DNA of 17,009 nucleotides from Atopobium sp. (lineage in GTDB: Bacteria > Actinomycetota > Coriobacteriia > Coriobacteriales > Atopobiaceae). The translations under genes and the position numbers were made by a program. Below, piece by piece: positions 1-6,109 of the stretch; the first letter of the stretch is position 1; each line of letters begins with the position of its first letter. The stretch covers positions 1-17,009 of the forward strand of contig JAIJTS010000023.1 in assembly GCA_022732885.1 (NCBI GenBank), read 5' to 3'. The notes under the pieces are model-generated. The model ran no database searches, was not told the origin of the DNA, and was given only the letters and a program-made list of their open reading frames with translations.

Positions 1-195
1 CTTACGACTCGTTTGTGAAGATGATTTTCTATCTTCTTAATTCCTACATAATTTCTACACAATTAGCACTCTTTAGTGAACTGGGAAGGGATTTTGGCTT
101 TTAAATACTTATATAGGCTTGTGGTAATTCTTTATTTTTCAACTATATATAGTGTTGTCTTTATAGTATTGTCTTATTTGCGCGCTGTACCTGAA
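1..195. other. Intergenic region downstream of the galU-pgm pair
   Basis: No gene that both starts and ends here can be supported. The stretch is AT-rich. It holds a 12-bp palindrome ACTATATATAGT (142-153), a near-perfect 14-bp tandem direct repeat (149-176), a 6-bp inverted repeat GAAGAT/ATCTTC (17-22 and 31-36), and the 9-mer TTAGCACTC (63-71), which equals one arm of the CIRCE element but lacks the second arm. A short open frame on the plus strand runs from the window edge to a stop at 102-104. It could be the tail of a convergent gene but has no recognisable features. No clear hairpin-plus-T-run terminator follows the stop at 196. Confidence 0.6.
149..176. repeat. Tandem 14-bp direct repeat
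   Basis: ATAGTGTTGTCTTT (149-162) is followed directly by ATAGTATTGTCTTA (163-176); 12 of 14 positions agree. Exactly spaced direct repeats of this kind are typical of binding sites for response regulators or other head-to-tail dimers, but I cannot name the regulator. It lies between the pgm-like gene and whatever lies left of the window, and overlaps a 12-bp AT palindrome. Confidence 0.6.
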
Positions 196-1611
196 TTAAA
201 TTTCGTCTTTTACAATCTGACATGCTGCATCAAGAAGCTGGTCTCGAAGTGTCTCGTTTGCAGCTTCTGAATATACACGTACGAGTGCGTTCATACGAGA
301 AGGTCGAATTAATATCCAAGAATCATCTTTAAACTGGAGTTTAAGACCATCGGCATGACTAACCGATACAGGCACTTTACCCGCTACAGTTTCTGGATTA
401 AGTCCAGGTAAGATATTTCTAAACGCTTGAGTAGCCGCGGCATCAAGACGTACTTCTCGCCTGCTATAACACATGCGACCCAGCTGAGCTTCATCTTCAG
501 CAACAAGCTGTGCAAGAGTCTTATTAGTGTATGCAAGCATTTCGACAACAAGCAAAACCGCAAGTAGGCCGTCTCGTTCCAAGAGATGGCTCGGAATACA
601 AATACCGCCGTACTCCTCTGCGGCGAGAAGTACGTCTCCTTGTTCAATTTCGGAATAAAGGCGGGCAAACCCAACGGGAACGCTTACGGACTCCAATCCA
701 AGGTGAGAAGCTTGCCTAGAAACTGTCGCAGAACAAGTTAGAGTGGAGACAACTCGTCCAATTTGTTTACGATTTTGTACAAGGTGACGCATAATAAGCG
801 GAATAAACTCACGAGGGCTCAGAAGTCGACCGGTTTCATCTACAGCAGCAGCACGGTCTCCGTCGCAATCAACCAAAAGACCTAGCTGTGCATGGCGAGC
901 AACCACCATTGATGAGCACTCGTCAGCCCAAGGATCTGCTGGCTGTGGGTGGATGCCACCAAAATCCCTAACAGGACCTTGATGCATTTGATGAACTACG
1001 CATCCAGCAGACGAAAGCACGTCAGCAAGTAAGTCTGTTGCTGCGCCATACATTGGATCGACCACTACGCTAGGACGCAACTTTTTGATGACAGACACGT
1101 TAATCTGCTCAAGAAGCGCACTCTTATAAGGCGTCACAATATCTGTAGTAGTAAAAGTCCCACGTTGATTTGTTGGCTCAAGGGGCGTTACTGATTCTAC
1201 GCGCTGGAGAAAATCACGTGAAACTGGACCGCCGTTAGCAGCACGAATGATCATGCCACAATATTCGCAAGAAAGTTCAGTTGCAGAAATGATAAGACCA
1301 CCAGCTACATTATTTTGGTGCGCACAGGCATAGCAAATAGCAGGTGTTGGACAAAACGTCTCGGAAACACGGACATCTAGACCAAATGAAGCTAGTGTTG
1401 CGGCAGCTTCAAGAGCAGACGAATCTGCCTCAAAACGCGTATCAAAACCAACAAACACAATACCGCCAGGAAGCTCCTGTGACCAAACGGTACCAAGAGC
1501 TTCGGCAAGTCTAACTACATTATCCCTGGTAAAGCCTTTGTCATAGCGGGCCTGCCAGCCATCGCTACCAAAACGTAAGATGTAGGGCCTTTTATCCAAT
1601 GCGTTTGACAT
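196..1611 (-). CDS. Phosphohexomutase-superfamily protein with a degenerate active site
   Basis: A 471-residue protein with the four-domain layout of phosphoglucomutase/phosphomannomutase. FGSDGW near the N-terminus, VGFDTR, the magnesium loop DCDGDR (residues 248-253), VPVGF, a glutamate-glycine loop and a C-terminal RPS loop all occur in family order. The catalytic loop expected to read TASHNP is SATELS (about 109-114), which puts Thr111 where the phosphoserine should be. The sugar-binding EESGG is EEYGG (332-336), and the phosphate-binding RPSGTEP is RPSRMNA (436-442). Family membership is clear; activity is doubtful. The start at 1611 is chosen because it has an AAAGAGG-like ribosome site and gives a normal N-terminus; a longer frame exists only inside galU. 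It overlaps galU by 20 bp, so translation is probably coupled. Expected partner role: supply of glucose-1-phosphate to GalU, if it is active. Confidence 0.85.
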   Translation of the reverse strand: MSNALDKRPYILRFGSDGWQARYDKGFTRDNVVRLAEALGTVWSQELPGGIVFVGFDTRFEADSSALEAAATLASFGLDVRVSETFCPTPAICYACAHQNNVAGGLIISATELSCEYCGMIIRAANGGPVSRDFLQRVESVTPLEPTNQRGTFTTTDIVTPYKSALLEQINVSVIKKLRPSVVVDPMYGAATDLLADVLSSAGCVVHQMHQGPVRDFGGIHPQPADPWADECSSMVVARHAQLGLLVDCDGDRAAAVDETGRLLSPREFIPLIMRHLVQNRKQIGRVVSTLTCSATVSRQASHLGLESVSVPVGFARLYSEIEQGDVLLAAEEYGGICIPSHLLERDGLLAVLLVVEMLAYTNKTLAQLVAEDEAQLGRMCYSRREVRLDAAATQAFRNILPGLNPETVAGKVPVSVSHADGLKLQFKDDSWILIRPSRMNALVRVYSEAANETLRDQLLDAACQIVKDEI

Positions 1612-2485
1612 AGCTGCCAAGAGCCTCTTTAAACGCCGCTGCAGTGCCTTCATCAGAAAGTGCCATGCGCGCATTAGTAGCAGCCCAAGCTGCAGGAGTA
1701 CCAGTATCACAACCCTCTTCTGGGTCGATTACAAGCGCATACATCTCTTCCTCGGAAAGCAGGCGCTCCATAGCATCTGTGAGCTGAATCTCATTACCAG
1801 CTCCAGGGCCCTGAGTTGCCAGAAGCTCCATAATCTTTGGAGAAAGCAGGTAACGACCAACAATAAACAGGTGAGAAGGAGCGTCTTCTGGACGGGGTTT
1901 CTCGACAAGGCCAGTTACCTTCCAGATAGCTCCCTCGCCCTCAGCGTTATCTGAAGGGGAAGAAATGCACTCGCCCGCAATAATGCCATAGCGGTCAACC
2001 TGATCTGCAGGAACTGGAGCTACTGCAATAACAGAAGCACCGTTGTGCTGCTTAGAAATTTCTTCCATGCGGATGCACATCTGACGATCTGGAACAAAGT
2101 AATCGCCGAGAAGTACAAAGAATGGCTCATTACCTACGCCGTCTGCAGCACAAAGAACTGCATGCCCGAGTCCGCGAGGATTGTCTTGATAGGTAAAAGA
2201 AACAGGAAGCGCAGAAGCTGTGTGAACTTTATCAGCAAGATTTTGTTTACCGCGAGACAAGAGGTCATTTTCAAACTTATTGTCTTCTGTAAAGTAAGCT
2301 TCAATCTGTGGCTTCTCTCGAGAATTGATGATGATTACCTCATCAACCTCTTCTGGCTCAAGAGCCTCCTCAACCACATACTGAATGACGGGCTTATCCA
2401 AAACAGGCAACAGCTCTTTAGGAGTTACTTTTGTTGCAGGTAAAAAGCGTGTACCTAGACCTGCCGCTGGGATAATTGCCTTCAT
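1592..2485 (-). CDS. galU: UTP-glucose-1-phosphate uridylyltransferase
   Basis: GalU makes UDP-glucose from UTP and glucose-1-phosphate in the cytoplasm, for wall polysaccharides and glycolipids. The 297-residue protein begins MKAIIPAAGLGTRFLPATK, the nucleotide-binding signature of the family. KELLPVLDKPVIQYVVEEAL follows, and further on come a GLGHAVLCA segment, LLGDYF with the metal-binding aspartate, and a VEKP segment. Length is normal for bacterial GalU. I place the start at 2485, where AAAGG lies seven bases upstream; an in-frame ATG at 2500 would add five residues and also has a possible AGGG site. The 3' end overlaps the following phosphohexomutase-like gene, so the two form an operon unit. 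It lies 119 bp downstream of the DtxR/MntR-type gene, across a hairpin-rich spacer. Confidence 0.95.
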   Translation of the reverse strand: MKAIIPAAGLGTRFLPATKVTPKELLPVLDKPVIQYVVEEALEPEEVDEVIIINSREKPQIEAYFTEDNKFENDLLSRGKQNLADKVHTASALPVSFTYQDNPRGLGHAVLCAADGVGNEPFFVLLGDYFVPDRQMCIRMEEISKQHNGASVIAVAPVPADQVDRYGIIAGECISSPSDNAEGEGAIWKVTGLVEKPRPEDAPSHLFIVGRYLLSPKIMELLATQGPGAGNEIQLTDAMERLLSEEEMYALVIDPEEGCDTGTPAAWAATNARMALSDEGTAAAFKEALGSYVKRIG

Positions 2486-2500
2486 ATGTGTACCTTTCAT

Positions 2501-2604
2501 CTATGAGCCCTGTTGGCTCTGCACACCTTACGGGCGCTTTTAGAATGGCGGTTTTGCCGCCGATAAACTCAAATGACTGACGCTTATTTTAGCGTCTAGT
2601 TAAG
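2501..2604 (-). promoter_or_regulatory. Hairpin-rich spacer between the metal regulator and galU
   Basis: Three perfect inverted repeats stand in this short spacer. They are GACGCT-n6-AGCGTC (2579-2596), just after the regulator's stop; GGCGG-n5-CCGCC (2547-2561); and GAGCC-n5-GGCTC (2505-2519), directly before galU. None is followed by a proper T-run on the minus strand, so they do not look like a standard intrinsic terminator. They may attenuate or stabilise the transcript entering galU. Confidence 0.45.
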
Positions 2605-3033
2605 CTACTTGTTTGGAATCTCAATACCACGCTTCTCGAGGAATGTAATGAGCTTAGTCAGAGTATCAATAGAAAGCGAGTGCTCCATAAGACAAGCCTC
2701 TGCGTCTGCTGTTGCAACGTCTACACCCAAATCCTCTTCAAGAAAGGTGCGGAGGGCACGATGAGCCCGCCAAGTGGTGCGAGCATTTGCTTCGCCCTCT
2801 TTGGTCAGCGTAACACGACCATAGCGACTTTGTTCAACCATGTCCTGTTCTTTAAGCTGGGACAAAGCCTTGTTAACGCTTGCCTTAGAGACATCAAGGC
2901 ACTCGGCAATATCAACGGAACGAACGCTCTTATCATTATCTGGCTGTTCAAGAGCAATTCTATAGATTGCCTCTAGGTAATCCTCACCAGCTTTAGTCAG
3001 TACGTGGTCATTTTGTACGTTATCGTTGGCCAT
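2605..3033 (-). CDS. DtxR/MntR-family metal-dependent transcriptional repressor
   Basis: A 142-residue cytoplasmic DNA-binding protein. A winged helix-turn-helix occupies roughly residues 12-78 (VDIAECLDVSKASVNKALS includes the recognition helix), followed by the metal-binding dimerisation domain with EACLMEHSLS. The C-terminal SH3-like domain of DtxR/IdeR is absent, as in MntR. Likely metal ligands are Asp18 and Glu21 in EDYLEAIY, His91, Cys114, Glu117 and His118. Asp at the first position is the MntR (manganese) state, while Cys114 is the DtxR/IdeR (iron) state, so specificity cannot be read off. The ATG at 3033 is chosen over a TTG at 3048 because AAGGAG sits just upstream. The gene has its own probable promoter and palindromic sites upstream, suggesting autoregulation. 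Confidence 0.9.
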   Translation of the reverse strand: MANDNVQNDHVLTKAGEDYLEAIYRIALEQPDNDKSVRSVDIAECLDVSKASVNKALSQLKEQDMVEQSRYGRVTLTKEGEANARTTWRAHRALRTFLEEDLGVDVATADAEACLMEHSLSIDTLTKLITFLEKRGIEIPNK

Positions 3034-3063
3034 GACACTCCTTATCAACTGCTTGGCAGTCTT

Positions 3064-3091
3064 TTCATAGAAAATTAGTTGCTTTATGCAA
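3064..3091 (-). promoter_or_regulatory. Candidate promoter of the DtxR/MntR-type gene
   Basis: On the minus strand TTGCAT (3091-3086) and TATGAA (3069-3064) stand 16 bp apart, a plausible sigma-70-type -35/-10 pair about 30 bp upstream of the ATG. The -35 lies inside the palindrome GTTGCATAAAGCAAC, so a protein bound there would block the promoter. The match is modest and was judged by eye. Confidence 0.4.
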
Positions 3092-3092
3092 C
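3078..3092. promoter_or_regulatory. 15-bp palindrome, candidate operator
   Basis: On the minus strand GTTGC-ATAAA-GCAAC is a perfect 5+5+5 inverted repeat overlapping the candidate -35. Its TTGCAT core resembles MntR-box sequences of Firmicutes as I remember them, which is suggestive beside a MntR-like gene. Autoregulation is an inference. Confidence 0.5.
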
Positions 3093-3103
3093 GAAAGCTT
3101 TTA

Positions 3104-3119
3104 TATCATTTGAATGATA
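3104..3119. promoter_or_regulatory. 16-bp perfect palindrome upstream of the metal regulator
   Basis: TATCATT-TG-AATGATA is a perfect 7+2+7 inverted repeat. With a two-base centre it makes a better protein-binding site than an RNA hairpin, and no T-run follows, so it is not a convincing terminator for the LCP gene that ends at 3139. It sits just upstream of the candidate promoter. Confidence 0.5.
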
Positions 3120-3138
3120 CCCAAAATGACGGTTAGTT

Positions 3139-4362
3139 TTACTGGCGAGAAGAGCTGTTTGAAGATTCTGAGGACTCTGAAGAGCTTTTCTCGGCAGCTT
3201 CAGCGTTTGCCTCGGCGTCTGTTTGTCCATTCAAGCTGGACGGATCGTCTCCCGCGTCAATAACTTTCATCATTTTTGCAAGTGCATCTTTATCTGCAAT
3301 GACGTACGACTGGCCATCAATTTCTGTTCCTTCAGATGGGACATATGCTGTATATATGTCTTTATCTGTATTCATACCAATCATCTGTGTGCCCAGAGAA
3401 ATAATGTCTGAAACAGATAAGTCGGTAATAACCATGTTAGCTGTTGAATTGACAATGCTAGCAATGGCCGCAGGATCTCCCGTATTTAAAATCTGAGAAA
3501 TCATGGCCTTAATGAATGTTCTTTGATGACGCATACGGGTGTAATCGCTATCTGCAAAAGCATAGCGAACACGAGTGAAGAAAAGTGCCTGAGCGCCATT
3601 AAGTTTCTGAACACCAGGATAAAGCTCAACGACGTCACTAAAGTTCTCTGTATCACGCATATACTGCTCAACATTTACGGTTACACCACCAAGAGCATCT
3701 GTAATGCCTGCAAGACCATTAAAGTTGACCTCTGCATAGTGAGCAATATGTATGCCACAAAGTTCATTTACAGCTTGTACCATACCATTTGCGCCGTCAT
3801 AAAAGTGGACGGCATTAATTTTCATGTATGAACCTTTCCACAAGACACGGGTGTCTCGTGGAATAGAAAGCATGGTCACACGCTTATGAATGGGGTCAAC
3901 GCGCGCCAAAATAATGGAATCTGCACGATACTCGGTCTCACCAGGTCGACCGTCTGTACCTAAAAGCAACACGTAATAGGGGTCACTTGGCGCAGAAGGC
4001 TCCTGCAGTGTCTGTCGAAGCTCAGCAGTAATAACCTGAGAGTTATTAAGCTGCGCTTGTACATTTACATACCAGATACCTACGCCTACCAAAGCGGCAA
4101 CAAAAACGGTTGCAAGAACACCCAAAAGCGACCTGACTACCAGCTGCTTTCTAAAAACACGCTTACGGCGCTTGTGGTAGCCCTCTGCCTGCGTACGACT
4201 AAAAGGAGAAGTACCGGCTGAGGTATTCTGCAGCGTATTGATTTTGTCGCTAGATGCAGTGCCTTGTGCACCACCACCTGCAGTATTTTGTTCGACATCG
4301 CCCGAAGTGCTCAATGCAGCCTCATTGTCTGTCGGCTTTGAATGCTTTGGTGTAGTTGACAC
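3139..4362 (-). CDS. LytR-CpsA-Psr (LCP) family cell-wall ligase
   Basis: LCP proteins transfer undecaprenyl-linked glycopolymers onto peptidoglycan on the outer face of the membrane. The 407 residues comprise a hydrophilic Ser/Thr/Gly-rich cytoplasmic N-terminus (1-62), a basic stretch (HKRRKRVFRKQ, 63-73), one membrane span (about 78-99), then the extracellular LCP domain (about 128-340). The domain shows LLLGTDGRPGE, the RADSIILARVD segment (146-156), SIPRDTRV (166-173), KINAVHFYDG and a TRMRHQRTF segment, all with the charged residues expected for pyrophosphate and metal binding. The tail (about 372-407) is low-complexity and rich in Asp, Glu and Ser. The start is GTG at 4362, preceded by GAAGGA inside the end of murA, three bases from the murA stop, so it is cotranscribed with murA. 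The exact glycopolymer is unknown. Confidence 0.93.
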   Translation of the reverse strand: MSTTPKHSKPTDNEAALSTSGDVEQNTAGGGAQGTASSDKINTLQNTSAGTSPFSRTQAEGYHKRRKRVFRKQLVVRSLLGVLATVFVAALVGVGIWYVNVQAQLNNSQVITAELRQTLQEPSAPSDPYYVLLLGTDGRPGETEYRADSIILARVDPIHKRVTMLSIPRDTRVLWKGSYMKINAVHFYDGANGMVQAVNELCGIHIAHYAEVNFNGLAGITDALGGVTVNVEQYMRDTENFSDVVELYPGVQKLNGAQALFFTRVRYAFADSDYTRMRHQRTFIKAMISQILNTGDPAAIASIVNSTANMVITDLSVSDIISLGTQMIGMNTDKDIYTAYVPSEGTEIDGQSYVIADKDALAKMMKVIDAGDDPSSLNGQTDAEANAEAAEKSSSESSESSNSSSRQ

Positions 4363-4365
4363 AAA

Positions 4366-5649
4366 CTATCCTTCGATAAAGTCGTCGTCTGGAATAGTAG
4401 TGCGCTGAGCATCTGCTCCTAGCGCAACGAGTTTCTCGACAAAGCCCTCATATCCGCGGTCAATATGGTGGATAGCTGAAACAACAGTTTCTCCCTCAGC
4501 TACAAGACCGGCCATAACCAGCGCAGCTCCGCCACGAAGATCTGGTGACTTGACCTGAGCACCCTCAAATCTAGAGACGCCTCGAACAATAGCGTGATGG
4601 CCCTCAATGGTAATGTCTGCTCCCATACGGGAAAGTTCAGACGCAAGCATAAAACGGTTCTCAAAAACGTTTTCCGTGATAATGCAGGTACCCTTAGCTA
4701 GAGCAAGCAAGGACATAGTCTGTGCCTGCATATCTGTTGGAAAGCCGGGGAATGGCAGCGTCTGAATGTCAATGGCCTTAAGATCTTGCTGACGAGAAGC
4801 CCTTGCCCACCTATCACCAGTCTCGATAGTAATGCCCATCTGCTCGTACTTCTTAAGCACCAGACCAAGGTGATGAGGCTCAAAGCCGTGAACGGTAATA
4901 GGTTCACCGGTGAGTGCGCCAATAGCCAAGAAGGTGCCGGCCTCAATGCGATCGCCAACAACTTCATGCTCAACAGGGTGCAGCTCAGCTACACCATGAA
5001 TCTCAATAACAGGAGATCCAGCGCCCTGAATATTGGCTCCCATTTTGTTAAGCATGTTTGCAAGGTCAACAATTTCTGGCTCACGAGCAGCGTTATCGAT
5101 GATTGTCACACCTTTAGCAAAAACTGATGCCATCATCAAATTCTCTGTTGCACCAACAGAGGCAAACGCGAGAGAAACAGTTTCTCCCGTTATGCCATGT
5201 GGAGCGCTTGCATGAATATTGCCATGCTCAACTTTGAACTCAACGCCTAAGGCCTCAAGACCAAGAATGTGCATATCAATTTTGCGAGCACCGATATTAC
5301 AACCGCCTGGCATTGCAACAACAGCCTTGCCAAAACGAGAAATAAGAGGGCCTAAAACAGCAGTTGACGCACGCATTTGTGCAACCAAGCTGTAAGGTGT
5401 CTCCCAGCTTGTAATATCTGTGGTGTCAATTTTGAGCTCGTGAAGACCGACAACTTCGATGCGAGCACCCAACGTCTTGAGCACCTTGCCCATGACGTGT
5501 ACATCTGCAATGTTAGGAACATTAGTGAGTGTTGTTACACCTGGAGCCATGATGGTTGCAGCCATCAATTTAAGAGCAGAGTTTTTTGCACCCTCTACCG
5601 TGACCTCTCCTGTGACAGAATGGCCACCCACTACTTTTATGACGTCCAT
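4366..5649 (-). CDS. murA: UDP-N-acetylglucosamine 1-carboxyvinyltransferase
   Basis: MurA catalyses the first committed step of peptidoglycan synthesis, adding enolpyruvate from PEP to UDP-GlcNAc in the cytoplasm. Its 427 residues match the usual length. Seen are GAKNSALKL (20-28) with the substrate-binding Lys-Asn pair, RASTAVLGPL, the active-site loop PGGCNIGARKID (114-125) with catalytic Cys117, and FPTDMQAQ with the conserved aspartate. Cys rather than Asp at position 117 is the fosfomycin-sensitive type as known for the family; susceptibility itself is not shown here. The loop reads RKID where many homologues have RPID. The start at 5649 has GGAGG only three bases upstream, a tight but usable spacing. 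It follows atpC by 29 bp, so it is probably read from the atp operon. Confidence 0.97.
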   Translation of the reverse strand: MDVIKVVGGHSVTGEVTVEGAKNSALKLMAATIMAPGVTTLTNVPNIADVHVMGKVLKTLGARIEVVGLHELKIDTTDITSWETPYSLVAQMRASTAVLGPLISRFGKAVVAMPGGCNIGARKIDMHILGLEALGVEFKVEHGNIHASAPHGITGETVSLAFASVGATENLMMASVFAKGVTIIDNAAREPEIVDLANMLNKMGANIQGAGSPVIEIHGVAELHPVEHEVVGDRIEAGTFLAIGALTGEPITVHGFEPHHLGLVLKKYEQMGITIETGDRWARASRQQDLKAIDIQTLPFPGFPTDMQAQTMSLLALAKGTCIITENVFENRFMLASELSRMGADITIEGHHAIVRGVSRFEGAQVKSPDLRGGAALVMAGLVAEGETVVSAIHHIDRGYEGFVEKLVALGADAQRTTIPDDDFIEG

Positions 5650-5678
5650 AAACCTCCGAAAACGACAGTGTGAGAATT

Positions 5679-6101
5679 TTACTCCTCAACCACTTGCTTC
5701 AGAAGTAGATTACACCAGTCTATCTTTTTTGCGTAGTAGGCACGACGATTATCGTCTTCTGGAAGAGAAAGCATCTGGTCAATGACTTCATCTCTTGTTT
5801 CGCGCACAACATCTGCATCAATATCGTCAACGCGACGGGCGTGATCAGCCAAGATAATGACTCCTGTTGGATCGATTTCTGCATATCCACCAGAAATCAC
5901 TATCTTGGTCATTGAATCTTCTTCAGACTCTGGATGAGGCATGTACAGTCTTACAACACCATCGCCAAGTGCAATGATTTCTGGTGCATGGCCTGGCCAC
6001 ACACCATACTCTCCATCTGATGAAGCAAGAATCAGACTTTTAACAGTTCCTTCGTAGAGGAGCTTATCTGGTCTGACAAACTGACAAGTCAACTCAGCCA
6101 T
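5679..6101 (-). CDS. atpC: F1Fo ATP synthase epsilon subunit
   Basis: Epsilon is part of the central stalk of F1; it couples rotation and can inhibit ATP hydrolysis. The 140-residue protein has the N-terminal beta-sandwich: LTCQFVRPDKLLYEG, a DGEYGVWPGHAPEIIAL segment, and ISGGYAEIDPTGVIILAD. A C-terminal helical hairpin follows, from about residue 88. Length is normal (about 130-140). AGGAT just upstream overlaps the atpD stop, eight bases before this start. It is the last atp gene; murA follows 29 bp later. Confidence 0.95.
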   Translation of the reverse strand: MAELTCQFVRPDKLLYEGTVKSLILASSDGEYGVWPGHAPEIIALGDGVVRLYMPHPESEEDSMTKIVISGGYAEIDPTGVIILADHARRVDDIDADVVRETRDEVIDQMLSLPEDDNRRAYYAKKIDWCNLLLKQVVEE

Positions 6102-6109
6102 GAGAAATC

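Noticed and set aside
63..71. TTAGCACTC, one exact arm of the CIRCE heat-shock operator
   Set aside because: The second arm GAGTGCTAA is absent at the required spacing of nine bases (only 2 of 9 positions fit), so a functional HrcA site is not supported.
76..270. Plus-strand open frame of 64 codons at the left edge
   Set aside because: It overlaps the 3' end of the phosphohexomutase-like gene, has no ribosome site and no recognisable protein features.
196..1710. Longer phosphohexomutase-like frame starting at 1710
   Set aside because: The extra 33 residues come from translating galU in another frame and do not match the family N-terminus; the ATG at 1611 fits better.
3104..3119. Palindrome as terminator of the LCP gene
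   Set aside because: The centre is only two bases and no T-run follows on the minus strand; a DNA operator is more likely.
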